NCBI GenBank assembly: GCA_963931865.1
Contig: OZ007514.1
Coordinates: 11,271,478 to 11,335,477 of the forward strand
DNA from: Axinella damicornis
Taxonomy: Eukaryota > Porifera > Demospongiae > Axinellida > Axinellidae
Direction of reading: 5' to 3'
DNA: 64,000 nt
Shown here: positions 33,983 to 46,854 of the stretch, one piece after another
How positions within the stretch are numbered: position 1 is the stretch's first letter
Layout: every line of letters starts with the position of its first letter
The notes under the pieces: generated by a model
Databases searched by the model: none
What the model was told of the DNA's origin: nothing
What the model saw: only the letters and a program-made list of their open reading frames with translations
Position numbers and translations under genes: made by a program

Positions 33983-34222
33983 CTGATGGAAAACACAATT
34001 GTAGTAGTGTAGCATTTTAATGTATAATTTAGGACTGAGCCCATTCCACAGCGTACATGCAATGCTTGGCATAGCTACATGTAGCTGGAGCAACACTGAC
34101 AACTTCATCTGATGGAAAACACAATTATTGTAGTAGTGTAGCATTTTAATGTATAATTTAGGACTGAGCCCATTCCACAGCGTACATGCAATGCTTGGCA
34201 TAGCTACATGTAGCTGGAGCAA
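33969..34222 (-). repeat. 126-bp tandem duplication over the A3 start
   Basis: Two near-identical units (about 33969-34094 and 34095-34222) each contain the ATG and the first four codons (MKLS). A1 has only one unit. Confidence 0.85.
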
Positions 34223-37200
34223 CATTGTCACCAAGCTACCACAAAGGAGAGTGAGGCAGATTTCACTGGCCCATATTCAACAATGTTCAGAAAACTTGCC
34301 ACATTTCAGCCCCTGAACAAGAACTCAAAGTGCCACGTCGCACTTAATTACAATTTTAAGCCTATAGGCAAAACGTTCATAAGCATTGTTGATTTGTACA
34401 TACATCCTGCTTACAGAGTACACCCACACATTTGCTCTGTATCATAATATGTCAACACCACTATGTATTCCAGAACAGTATGGTAATAATAGTACTTAAG
34501 CTGTAGCTAATAGTAATTCAGGGGCAAATCTAGGAATTTTTGTTGTGGTGGTAGGTGAAACAACTATAGCTGTCGACAGGGCCAAGGGAAGAAATGCCTT
34601 ACTGCTGTTCCTGCATGGAGGTTCTTCATGTGTACCTGCGCAGAGGCTGCAAAAAACAACGTGAAGCCAGAAATTTCCCATCATTTTCAGTCATAAGCAA
34701 GGCTTCACGCGCGTGGACTTACTGCATGCCACTGCTTTCTCATCTTCTTCAGCACGGTGCACTTATATAATAGGTCTTGAAAGAGCGTCCATTTGCAAAA
34801 GGGAACCTGCCCCCAATTTCCTGCTTCCTGCATAGGCTCAACTGACCACCCACTGGTCTTGCAAAATGGCGTGAGACACTGCAGAAATAAGTTTGTCTGA
34901 GTGCACTGAAACACTACCAACCCTCTTAGTGATAATTATTTCAGAGGTCAGAAGACAGTATTTCAGGCCTAGGCACAAGCAATAATAAAATTAATGGATA
35001 TTTATATATGCAGGCTTCTGTTTTGCTTATATGCACACATTAGGGCTTCCATGCTTGAATCTGAACTGTCAGCTTTTTCAGAATTTGCTGACGTCAAGCT
35101 GAGATGCAACCCTTCAGCCAGTTGAGGGCTACTCAGGTGGAAGTGGGCTAAATCATATCAAGAATAGAACAGTTACTGTGTATGGTTTCTTTGCTAAAGA
35201 AACTCACTACCCGTCAGGGCTGTAGGCGTGAGATCTGAAGTGGTCATGCAGGTTGAACGGCAGTGTTGGCCGACCGAAATGCGTACTGCTCGTAGGGGGG
35301 TGTGGGGGTACCCCCCCAGGAAATTTTTGGGATTTCTGGCCTTCTGAGGTGGTTTCTGATGCAATTCTTGGGTAAGAATGTGGCAACCGGGGTCTATATA
35401 GATCTGCAGCTGTGGGCACAGTGCTTGCTAGCTATATAGAGCATGGATATCTATGGCTACAGTGACATGTCGCGTGCAGACTCAGCGCTTCCTGTTCGTC
35501 GTAGTGCAAGAACGGCCAGCTAGCTATTAAACCACTGGCTCTGCGCGGAGCACAGTAGCTATAGGTTTTGACCTACCAAAGTTCACTTGGGAAACTCAAA
35601 GTTCTTGGGATGATGAGAAGACTAGGAAGTGACAGCTTCAAGCTATTCGCAGCCATCTTCGTATTGCGATCGATCACCAAGCGTAAGCGGGGTGGTCTGC
35701 CAAAGTGGTCAGGTTGAAACCTGACCAACCATACCAGCGACTACGGCCCTGCCCATATATACACTTGATATCTACAGACAAACCCAAACATCATCTGGAT
35801 GGGCACTTTGTGGGATTGCAATACAGTAATTGGACATGCTGTGGGGTTGTAATACAGCAATTTGACATGCACTGGTTGTAAAATGAAACCTTGCCACGGA
35901 AGTATTGAGGCAGCCTGTCTAAAACAAATGATGAAAGAGGCTCCAATTTGTTAACTCATTCCCATGCAGCCATGGGTGGTCGATGTGACCCTAACTGGGG
36001 TCATACATGTTATAACGCGAATACTAGAAATACTATAATTATACGGTATTTATACTTTGAATTACATAATCAAATAGCATAGATTCTTGGGCATCCCAAG
36101 TCTCATTCCGAACGTGCACACGAGGTTTACAAGGAAAACTAGTAATGTTTTCTAAGACTTTTCTTTTGAATATAATTATATTGGGAATGAGTTGATAAAC
36201 AGGTATGAGTAATAGAATCAACTGTTTTAAGGGAACATTGATCCTGAAACAGAACGCATAAACATACTCTACAACAGTAATATTATTATTCATGCCAACA
36301 AGAGGCACAAATAATAAGCACTAATATAAAATCAGCGACTGCGCAATCAGTGTTAACCATCAAAAATATAAGGCTCATGAAGTATTTCATCGAAGCCACA
36401 ACGAGTGCATCAATCCTAAGTATGGTTTTCAACCACGTTCCTAATATGGCATGCAGGAATGATTCTGTAACGACAAAATTGTGTGTGTCAACAAACCAGC
36501 AGCAAAAGACCTGTATTGGATTACAGATAGGTGGTGGGAGGGTGTAAACAATGTTATTCAATGAAAAGAAGTGACCAGTATCAAGCAACATTCGTATACC
36601 ACAAACGTGACTGACATGATAAATTTGCATGGGTTCAATATATGGAACTAGAGGACATACGCAAGAAGGTACATGCATGGCAACATATACAGTGGAGCCA
36701 CAACTTTGTTCAAGCAGAGATCGTCAGTAAAATCCAGTGGATCCAGTACAGTACTTCCATTCGGTGGATACAGATTTTGGATTTTTCTCCAACCATCATC
36801 TTTTATACAGTATAATACAATCATCGTATTATGTACGTTGAATGTGCATGAGTAGGAAATGCGGGTTGAACAATTTTAGCCAATAGCAATGTCCTGAAAC
36901 CCCTGTCACATGTACCGAAACAACAGCCACACCTGCTTCATGTATTGAAACACCTACACGTGTTCGCAAACACTGCCTGAAGCCAAGTGTCCAGTTTCTT
37001 AGTAATGTAAACCAAAGACAACATAGCAACCGGTCGAATGAGTGATCATGACTCCAGTTTGGTTTTTATTCCAGGTGTTACCATCATGATGCCATCCTAT
37101 ATATATCATGCAGTTATGGTCCACTAATGCAATAATGCTAGTCAATACACACTGTCTGGCACAACTGTTTGAGGGTCGGCTTTAATTCACAGGATCAGGT

Positions 37201-39673
37201 AGCTATGGGTGGACAGGTAGCTATATGTACAGCACTAATTATAAGATCGTATAAAAATTCTTTATTAAGTGTAGTGCTGTACAATATTGGACCCTCCAAG
37301 ATACACAACATAATCGACTTCTCATGAAAAGGATGATTTTCAAACTTTCAATTAGTATAATAATAGTTCTAACACATTTTGAACCTCCGAGGGGAGACAC
37401 TAAAGGAGATTGTTTCACTGTAGCTCCTTTACCATAGACATGGGTTGTAATCAAGATGATCAAAATCAAAACACGTAAGGCGATTGTGTGATTTGTGCAC
37501 ACCAGCCGATACCCTCAGGTACAACAACAAGACCTATCCTTCTTGACAGATGTCTCATAGGATAGATGAGCTCGAAGCTGGTCTAAATGTACAGCTACAT
37601 TTGTGCCATAATTACTAAGTTTAGGCCATTATACAATTATCAATCCTGTGGCAGACCTGTACACCCATTGACAAAGCAATGCAAAAAACAAAACTTATTA
37701 AATCACTCTGATTTTTAGATAAAAACAGTTGGTGAGGCAGCCTGATAAGCAAGTCAATAACGTTCAAACACAGACAGACTGACGGATGCATGCAATACTG
37801 AGCTCCTCACACGCACGAACGTTAAGTCCAACGCGGTTAAGAGCGGCTAACATGTAGTCTGTCCGGCCGCAGAACGACTCCACAATCCAGCAACTAGCAC
37901 TACTAACACGCAACAGTCGTGTGCTATTAAACGATCGCTATATTTACACTGCACAAATTCACTGCACAAAATAAAATCAGTATTGATAATCAAACAAGCC
38001 AGTGCACCAACCTGCGATCAGTCTCAGCTCACGAATCGCTGTATAAATTATGCAGACAGCTCCGCAGATCTCAGTGCGCTGCACGCAGTCCTCTCCGCAG
38101 TAGGACACTGCTCACTTCGATCTGTTGCGCGTACTATATACACAAAGGTACCAGTTTCATGACATCATTTGTTTACCTGAATACTGTACTACTAGGGATG
38201 CTAATAGAGTTAATTGGACCAAAGTGCTATCTGATATGTATCGCAACTACAGTGCCACACACAGCAGGTCAGGATCCGGATAAGCACTACACAATGTCAT
38301 GGACATAATACACGGATGCATTACCCAAGACGTTATTGTGTGACTGCAACACACATGACTATCTACACGTACCTTGAGTAATGTTTGCAGCCCTTGTAAA
38401 TGTCAACAAATTCAATTTGCATGGCAGCCTATTAAACCGTATGTACCAGAATAGCTTGGAATTCAGATGACCAATGGAATGGTAAATAGAACCCTTTATT
38501 GCAGTGTACTTGAATACGTATATAAGATGCCTTGCCTATATACTGCATGTACTAGGGTATAGTATGTACCCCTTTACTGCACATACTTCCTCCTCATATA
38601 ATATACACGCCCTTTTCCTGCATATTATGAAATCTGATCATGAGCACATGCAACTAGACTACTGTCTGTATCAAACTTGACTTACCACACGTGACTATAC
38701 TAACTCCTTCAGTTGCCTTTTCTCCGGTGTAAGATACTGGCGTAGAGCTGGCAACAGTGACAGAAGATGCTCGCCTGTGTATACTAGTCACTGTGTTGGA
38801 TGCCAATCACTTCAAAAAAACATTATGGCATAATCCTAGCTAGCTATCCAGGTATTCAATGCTATCCAGTCCCTGGGTAACCACCAGTGACCTAGCTAAC
38901 AGCACAAAGAGGTCATTACACTTCTTCATTACAACAAGTAGGCCTAGGACTGAGAGGATGCCTAGAAAGCTGTACGTGCCTCATGTCTGCCAGTAAGTCA
39001 TATAACTTCAGACTGTGCATGCATGTTGGATGAAGAAGTTTTGTAACTTCTTTGTGCACCTATTAAAAGTGAGTAGCTAGCTACTAGCTAGCAAGTTAGC
39101 TTCCATTTACCTATAAAATTCTTGAATTTTATCCTTAGCTACATTGTACTGGAATGTGTCGTACAGAAAGGAAGTTCCTTTTTAGTTACCGTTGACCTGA
39201 AGTTGAAGTGGCCCGAATTACCCCGTGGCCCGAATTACCCCGCCCTACCTTACTTCCGGATCGATCGCGGAGTGTATACAGACGTGGAGTCGGTGGACAC
39301 CTGTAGTCTGGAGAGGTTTTCAAAGAACTTAAGAAGTCTTGTGTTACCGAACAGCAGCGGAGACCGAAATAGAATAAGCCGGTGAGTTCCACTTCGTTAC
39401 GTTATTGGATCTATGTATAAGTGTGTTTATTTACTTTAACAATGAATATTGATCTCGCAAGCAACAAACCCGAGCCACCGTCACCAAATCAGGGCCTAAA
39501 TTGTGCTGTGGGGTATCTGCTTGGACTCTCGCCTGGGAGTATATGATAGTGTGATCAACGTGTCCATATAGTGTAATGGTGGTATGGTTTCTGGTGCAAA
39601 GAAACACTGTGCCATAGATGTGTGTCATGACCACGAGCTCACTGACAAGTGATATGGCGGTCTGGCTGACCAT
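34223..39673. other. Spacer upstream of A3, no gene recognised
   Basis: Collinear copy of 3490-8000. 34690-35160 and 35200-35760 contain unit-specific sequence. ORFs are short and not conserved. The possible noncoding exon recurs at 39258-39380. Confidence 0.65.
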
Positions 39674-39785
39674 TAGCCTCGTCGTACCCAGTCCCACGCC
39701 CAGCTTTTCGTCGCTGCTTAGTACGGTAAAGCGTACCGTACTAAGCAGCGACGAAAAGCTGGGCGTGGGACTGGGTACGAGGCTA
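39674..39785. mobile_element. Foldback MITE with perfect 9-bp TSD
   Basis: Termini TAGCCTCGT...ACGAGGCTA, arms carrying CCCACGCCCAGCTTTTCGTC. GCTGACCAT is duplicated (39665-39673 and 39786-39794). The left unit (about 7990) has the empty site with one GCTGACCAT. Confidence 0.9.
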
Positions 39786-39794
39786 GCTGACCAT

Positions 39795-41255
39795 AGTATG
39801 TCCATGGAGATGGTGTTCTGCTCAGGAGAAGTGATCAATATATCTATATCATTGTGCACATGATATGTAAACTTTGGAGAGAGAATGAATAATTCTGGAA
39901 CCAGCTGGGATTCAAGCCCCCAAGACCATTATATCAGGGGCAGAGTCCAGCAGATCCTGTATATTTATGTTAGGTCATTCAAAATCATTAGTAGTTACCT
40001 GTCTACCACCCGCCTCTTTCTAGGGAGACCGCGTGCTTTACCGTTGTTGTCCCCAGATCTCTGTGACTATATTTGGTAGTCATGTTTTCATTTACGTGCC
40101 GTGTGGATGTTCAACACTAGCATGCTGCTTGCCAATGTCAACATTTTGCAGATCGTCTACTCTGCAGGAGTAGTAGCCCTGCAAACTGACCATAGCAGGC
40201 TCTGCTTGGCCAATATCTACGTGGCATTAGTGAGATTCATAACTGCCAACGTGCATGTACATAGTACTATCTATGACGTGTGTGGGATTCCAGGATGGGG
40301 TCGATCGGAAGCTAAAGTGGGTGTGATCTTATCATCCACATGGTTTCTGCAATTAAGGAGGCCAGTTCAATGCACATAAGTTTGTCTAGCCTCATTCCCA
40401 GGCGATAACCCCCTACTGAGCACCTGAGAATGAAGCTAAAGTTTGTCAACTCCGAGCTCCAGAATGCAGGCCAACCTTCCGTAGTTGTGGGTGTGTATAC
40501 ATGTATACAACAGCTTTGGTAGGTTCCTCTGTGGTGTTTTCAGCATACATACCTGCCCCTCGCCCTGCGAAATCGGTTGCGTACTTTTCTTTCCTACTAC
40601 CATTGACCTCCAAAATGGTGGACTGGTAGTGTTCACTGCAGGTGTTCTACTACCATTGACCTCCAAAATGGTGGACTGGTAGTGTTCACTGCAGGTGTTC
40701 ATTACCTCGGAGCTCCTGGTCTATACCATGCTTTCATGTGTGTCAGAGATTGAATTATCCACTTCTACACATTCATGTGAGAATGAGGGGTATAATGAGG
40801 TGCAAGACAAAGATAATTGACCTGTGCCAACTCATACCTAGCACAGCATGTGGCATGCCAAGCTGGCCAGCTGCCATGACAGCACAGCATGTGGTCAAGC
40901 TGGCCAGCTGCCATGATGAAAAGAGGAGCTGGTTTACACCTAGCCTCATTCACAGGCCGTTCCCACCTCCATTCCGGATCCCACCTCCGGTACTTGCAGT
41001 ATACAAACGTTAAACACGGAGGCAGAAGGCCTTGGAAATCTGGTCACGTGCGTGTGTTGTGCTCCCCCAGGCCTTCCCCTGTAAGAATTTTGGCACCAGT
41101 GCCACTGAATCACTACAATGATCACTACACTGTCTACACAGTCTGAGGCTGGCTTCTACAAGTTCCTAAGAGGGTAATGACCACAACTGCTTGTACAACT
41201 GGTTGTACACTAAACTGTCTCCTCTGAACCTCTCAGTCAACAGGTTTCAATAGCA
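39795..41255. other. Spacer, no gene recognised
   Basis: 39795-40735 matches 8000-8252 plus 11121-11670. It includes the empty site of the 2.87-kb transposon (about 40067-40072), a foldback copy (40387-40438), a 50-bp tandem duplication (40601-40700, single in the left unit) and a partial foldback end near 40941. Confidence 0.6.
40387..40438. mobile_element. Foldback MITE with 9-bp TSD
   Basis: Orthologous to 11392-11443, flanked by AAGTTTGTC on both sides. Confidence 0.8.
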
Positions 41256-41261
41256 GTGCTT

Positions 41262-41521
41262 TTGCCTCCCCCCTCCCCCCTCCCCTCCCCCCTCCCCCCT
41301 CCCCTCCCCCCTCCCCCCTCCCCTCCCCCCTCCTCCATCCCCTCCCCCCCTCTCCCCTCCCCTCCCCTCCCCTCTCCCCTCCCCTCCCCTCCCCTCTCCC
41401 CTCCCCTTCCCTCCCCCTCCCCTTCCCCCTCCCCCCTCCCCTCCCCCCTCCCCTCTCCCCTCCCCTCTCCCCCTCCCCTTCCCTCCCCCTCCCCTTCCCC
41501 CTTCCCTCCCCCCTCCCCCCT
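41262..41521. repeat. CCCCT/CCCCCT polypyrimidine array
   Basis: About 260 bp with almost only C and T on the plus strand. The minus strand has dozens of G4-G6 runs spaced by one or two bases, fit for G-quadruplex formation. Confidence 0.9.
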
Positions 41522-41801
41522 TACATGTGTATTTGTACCTCTGGATTAATCAATGTCAGAATCAAGCCTTGTAAGTGTGCATACCTACCAGTAGTTGCCA
41601 TGGCAACTACTGCTACATTTGTGGATGTTTACACTTGCAAAGTCCATTTAGAGATCAATCACCTTGGTGTACTCTGGCTGTGACTAGTATAGTAATGTTT
41701 TTATTGGCAATAAGCACACTAGGCAAGATAGCCAAACGGCATATCGCTGCGACGTGACATCAATTCCCGACCCCTCTGGTGGATATTAACACTGTAGAAG
41801 T

Positions 41802-41842
41802 TAGCCTCGTTCCCAGTCCCACGTGGCCTGGGAACGAGGCTA
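41802..41842. mobile_element. Foldback MITE, 9-bp TSD with one mismatch
   Basis: Flanked by TGTAGAAGT and TGTAGACGT. Confidence 0.75.
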
Positions 41843-42355
41843 TGTAGACGTGCATGACATTCCCCACCTGTTAATCAGTCACACATTTCAAACAGACTAT
41901 TGGATCATCAAACTCATCCCTCATAACTCTTGTCTTATGAACTGATAAATTGAATAATCATTAGTTCCTCATCAGTGATTTATAGGATAGCTTTGATCAT
42001 ACCATGCTTCGACTCAGCTACTCTTTATTAAGCACTAAAGTCTTCTTCCCGAAACTCTGATCCTACTGAGCGGAAAAAGCTATAATTCGAAATTAAACAC
42101 ATTTCCTATTCGAGGAATGTCATTCGAAATTAAGTGCATCTGGTGACCTACTTATGCGCTCTTGGTGGAGACATGTGCCTAATAACGACCTGCTACAGTA
42201 TATTATACTGTGAAATAGCATTCATTGAACTATATTCTTAAGTGGTAGCTACATGTGTGTGGGTGTGACACAGTAGTGAGACTTGCCCTTATTTTGTATG
42301 TGGGTGTGTTACCGTAGTGACTTGCCCTTATATGGTGTTATTTTGCTCAAGAAGG

Positions 42356-42465
42356 ACATCCTGTGTGTTGTTAGGACAGAAACATCTACAACCTTACTAG
42401 TAGCTATAGGACATCCTGTGTGTTGTTAGGACAGAAACATCTACAACCTTACTAGTAGCTATACC
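42356..42465. repeat. 54-bp tandem duplication
   Basis: GGACATCCTGTGTGTTGTTA through AGTAGCTATA occurs twice head to tail. The left unit has it once. Confidence 0.8.
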
Positions 42466-42964
42466 CATTCACTCCAAAGGATGCTTGCAGTGATGTCAGT
42501 AGGCACTTACCATTCATGGTAGAGCTGTCCATGGAAGTCAGGATATGATGTAATTCAAGAGTTGGCCCTCTGGATTAATCACTGTCTGAGTCAAGCCTTG
42601 TAAGTATGTATACCTAGTTGCCATGGCAACTGCTACTACCTAATCATGACAGTGAAAGCTCCATAGTGAAGACTATGAAGGGTTCAGACCAGACTGGTCT
42701 ACTAATTAGCTGCCACACTCAATCACGTCATGATATAATTTCCGAGCGTAGTGAGGCAACTAATCTTGATGGCAGCATTTGTCTGTATACAGTCACTATA
42801 CATACATTTGGAGCACTTTTTCGTCATTTGTTTGTGGGGCAGCTTTGCTGCAATCCGGAAAGCTTCTTCCAAAAACCGGAAGGTTTCCTCAGATGAGCGC
42901 TGGCTTGTACATACCTAAGTGTCCAAAAAACAGTGCAGCTTCGCTTACAGATCTTCCAGAGTTT

Positions 42965-43150
42965 CGTTTAGGTCTTCCACAGCTGCATTAGGTATTCCAG
43001 AGCTGCATTTAGGCCTTCCACAGCTGCATTTAGGCCTTCCACAGCTGCATTTAGGCCTTCCACAGCTGCATTTAGGCCTTCCACAGCTGCATTTAGGCCT
43101 TCCACAGCTGCATTTAGGCCTTCCACAGCTGCATTAGGTATTCCAGAGGT
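42965..43150. repeat. 21-bp tandem repeat, about 8 copies
   Basis: Unit TTAGGCCTTCCACAGCTGCA with small variation, embedded in a TTCTTCCGAA-family dispersed repeat. Confidence 0.9.
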
Positions 43151-43666
43151 ACACTTGTGACGGACACTCTGACCAGCAACGGAAAGGTTTCTGAATCTCG
43201 GCACCAATTTTAAGGACGCATACCATAAGTTGAATAACTGGGTCAAATAAGTTAATATGGGAGAATAACAGATGTGATGTGGGATAGTACACGCTCATGC
43301 CTGTTCAAAGATACTCAATGCTCACTGACTCTCTCTTGCCACCTTCAGCATATGGAAGATAAACTCAGAATAAAGTAAACATTTGCGTATATGGTTACAC
43401 AGCTGTGACCAAACTCTGAAGCACCTCTAGCGGACGACTTCTGGCCTCCATGAACTGCAGTCAGTTGTCTGCCCACACTTGCATTAGAAGCTGTGATAAA
43501 AGTGTTTGGTATTAGTAGGGACGTTGGTATCAAAGGATAAGAGTACATGCAAGTTACCCACATGTGATACAACGTATGTGGTATTACGGATCACAATGTA
43601 TTTTAACAAAATTAATTTTTGTGTGATCAGTAGGTAGCACAAGTAATTGAAGGTACATGTACATGT

Positions 43667-43761
43667 TGGCCTCGTTCCCAGTCCCACGCCCAGCTTTTCG
43701 TCGCTTGCAGTACGGTATTGCAAGCGACGAAAAGCTGGGCGTGGGACTGGGAACGAGGCTA
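43667..43761. mobile_element. Foldback MITE with perfect 9-bp TSD
   Basis: Arms carry CCCACGCCCAGCTTTTCGTC. TGTACATGT lies on both sides (43658-43666 and 43762-43770). Confidence 0.85.
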
Positions 43762-43905
43762 TGTACATGTACATGTAGTGTCAACTTCAAGTGCACCATG
43801 GATGACCACTGTAGACATGCTTCACTGTAGCCCCTTTGCAACATGCAGGCTTACATGCATCCATGCTCAAATGCATGGTAGCTAGGTCAAAGGTTAATTT
43901 AGTAG

Positions 43906-44003
43906 CAATCTCTAGTAATCTCTAGTAATCTCCAGTAAACTATCTAGTAATCTCTAGTAATCTCTAGTAATCTCTAGTAATCTCTAGTAATCTCCAGTAA
44001 ACT
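43906..44003. repeat. 11-bp tandem repeat (TCTAGTAATCT)
   Basis: About nine units of AATCTCTAGT with a few C substitutions. Confidence 0.85.
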
Positions 44004-45326
44004 AGACCTTGGTCCTGTCCAGTACAGAGGAGGTCCGATGTCCATTAGGTTGGAACTTGCAGTGCAGCCAGCTGTCTGTCCTTGACAGGATCACACCATC
44101 CTTGGAACAGTTGTACCCAGTGGCTAGGACCAATAATAATTGAGGCTGATGGTTTGGCCGCGTTCAGAGGCTTTGCCGAGCATTTCCATATATGGTGAAC
44201 TGCTGTTCCAAGTTGCTATAGCAGCCTCCACCACCTTGTCCCGCAAGTGGTTAATGTGTTCTCCTGCACACTGTTTACATATCCTCTTGTAGTTGTTCTG
44301 TTGGTGTGTTCATGTGTGTGTGTATTGCCCTTGTTCCTGGGCGTTCCCACCTCCTGTGGGAATGGCCTGGGGCTCTGCTTGCTGTTGTCCCATCACCACA
44401 AAGGTACTGTCGTGCATGATGCTTCAGGCATCAGTGGATCTTCTCCACAGGGCAATTCTTTATAGCATCCGCCACCACCTTGTCCCGCAAGTGGTTAATC
44501 TGTTCTCCTGCACACGGTTTACATGTGAAACGATCTGTACCAGGGACAAACTCTCAGGGACAACTTCTTATACGTAGTTGCTCTGTCAGTGTGTGCATGT
44601 GTAGGTGTGTGTATTATCCTCATTCCCAGGCCACAGTCTTTAGTATACAAGCATGGAGGGGAATGGGCTGGGGTTCTGCCTGCTGTTGACCCCCATCATC
44701 ACAGAGATAACGTCATGCATGGTGCTTCAGATGTTGTCAGTGGACCTTCTCTACTGTTTATTATAACTAGCTAATGATATCAAAACTAAACTACATGATT
44801 ATATAACTGATCATAATGTTCAAACTGAAAACAGTCAATTTTGCCTATTCATCAACTGCATGTACATGTAGCTACAACTAAATTGCTTTTTAGATAAATC
44901 CTCTTGGCCATTCTCATTTCACAATTGGGATGGAGATCGTAGTTGTAAGAGCCCGTGATGATGATCGTGTGGTGGTGGTGGTTTTATCACTAATAGTGGT
45001 GCGCTTTTTAGGCATTCAGTGGCTGCAATATAGAACTTAATTTATATTACGGTTTCTACAATCATGTTTGTTACTATAAAGTTCTCCTGAAATGCTTTTG
45101 TTTAATGTCATATGTGATTATCAGATGGTTGTAGTGATAGCTACCTAAATCAGTGATTAATCACCTGAAAAAATTACTCATCCCTAAATTCACAGGTATG
45201 TAATTTTGTTGATTCTGTGTTGATTGTGTTTTGTAGCGTATGTATTTTGTTCCCTAACTATGTAGTTTTCTAGTGTGACTATTTATCTGGGATAGTAAAA
45301 TAATAATAAAGCTCATGCCTCATGCC

Positions 45327-45883
45327 AAGAGCGCATGATGACATCATTGTTTTTTCACGGCGGAGGAGGAAGAGCGTGTGACTTCGTATTCTCCCGTGGT
45401 GAAAGCAGAATCTTTCGCGTGTACTAAAAATAGCACATCCGGTCACGTTGTATCTAGATTGCGGGTCAGAACAGAGCGTGAGAAACGATACAGCTGCGAA
45501 ATATTCGATCTCGAGCCAGAGGACTATCAGTCAGAGACAGAACTGAGCCAATACCACCCCCTTCAACCTCGAAGTACTTCGTGGAGCAAACAATCATCCA
45601 CCGTTTCTCCCCGCCCGACTTTCAGGCTCGGGTAGAATGCAGAACGAATCGCTTTGTGTCGATAACGGCTGTGAGAACGCAGACTTCACAAGGTGAGCTC
45701 TGAGCGCTCCATTTACAGCTAGCTAGCAACTTTACTACGAGTACAGTGGCGATATCCGTGATGAGCTAGCTCACGTGTTCTATTTTTAGTACACGCCAAA
45801 GATTCCGCCTGTTTCAAATTTTTGCCAGTCACACGCTCTTCCTCCTCCGCCGTGAAAAAACAATGATGTCATCATGCGCTCTT
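45327..45883. mobile_element. 557-bp TIR element
   Basis: The ends are 57-bp perfect inverted repeats starting AAGAGCGCATGATGACATCA. Flanks CCTCATGCC and GCTCATGCC match at 8 of 9 bases, consistent with a 9-bp duplication. An 85-codon open frame (45378-45635) crosses the inside but has no recognised domain. Confidence 0.75.
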
Positions 45884-46293
45884 GCTCATGCCTAATGAAA
45901 CCACTTAACATATTGAAAGTCAGTCATGTGTGTATTGTAGGTTTACATAGCTCTAACCAAACTCTGAAGTGCCTCTAAGAGCATGGCTTCCTGCAAACTC
46001 CCGTCAACTTGTCTGCCCACACTGTCATTAGCCCCATTAGCTCCATGTATGGAAATCCTGGTGTCCTGCTACACACACAGCACACGCACACACACTTCCA
46101 TTAGCGATGTTGTTACAAGAGAGATTAAGATCAAAGATGACTGAGTGTGCTTCTGAGGATGTGGTTTGCCCCCACCTACTCAACTAGGTAGCTTGCACTT
46201 GACCTACTGATTCTACAATCTACACTGTAATAGCAAGTGCCATGTTGCCAAGTTTCAAAATCAACTTCAGGGACACTCGCATGGTTTGACTCA

Positions 46294-46327
<34 letters not shown>

Positions 46328-46850
46328 AAAGAAGATACATATTGGTGCCGCTTTCCATTGATGTGCAGTACAAGCACAAGTGTACTGCCCCTAGACTGAC
46401 TTTGTTGAATACTTGGAAACTCAAAATGGCGTTCCCTTCTTGGCTTCTTTGCTCAGGAACAGGCCCATATGTAGGTCACCCAGAGCCATATACTAGCCCA
46501 GGCTCCTCCCAGGCTTCTCCCAGGCTCCTCCCAGGCTCCTACAGCCGGGGAACGAGGCTGGCTATCCATTTGCAGCACGTGTCTTTTGTTAGTTTCCGTT
46601 CCCAGACTAGGCTGTAACAAGTCTGGGAACCTGAATGGCATTGTGACGATCGAGTGTGGTGAAATACAATTGGCCGCACATCGTGAGATGTGGCCATATC
46701 AGAAAAACAAAGCAAATCAGATAAATTTGACCGAGCGGGTATCCACAGTATAGTGTCCACAGCAACTGTGAGGCACACAGGTTAATAATTACAAGTAGCT
46801 GAGCTCGCTTCGCTCGCTCAGCTACTTCCCCCTTGTTCGCCTACCGTGCG
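45884..46850. other. Spacer, no gene
   Basis: Contains a poly-C run (46297-46325), a short CA run (46070-46096) and a piece of foldback-type sequence (46500-46560). Nothing coding is supported. Confidence 0.55.
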
Positions 46851-46854
46851 TAAT

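Larger units (their letters stand above)
41522..45326. other. Repeat-rich spacer, no gene recognised
   Basis: Holds the empty TTAA sites near 41547 and 42572, foldback elements (41802-41842 and 43667-43761), tandem repeats (42356-42465, 42965-43150 and 43906-44003), and a 50-bp segment repeated at about 44230-44281 and 44471-44523. 42130-43430 matches 11730-13400 of the left unit. Confidence 0.6.

Noticed and set aside
41256..41549. Pro/Ser ORF of 97 codons
   Set aside because: Translation of the CCCCT array.
42965..43150. CRISPR array
   Set aside because: The units are directly adjacent with no unique spacers, and the context is eukaryotic.
42919..43246. Repetitive LGLPQLH peptide, or its antisense
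   Set aside because: Product of the 21-bp tandem repeat; the period is a multiple of three, so both strands stay open.
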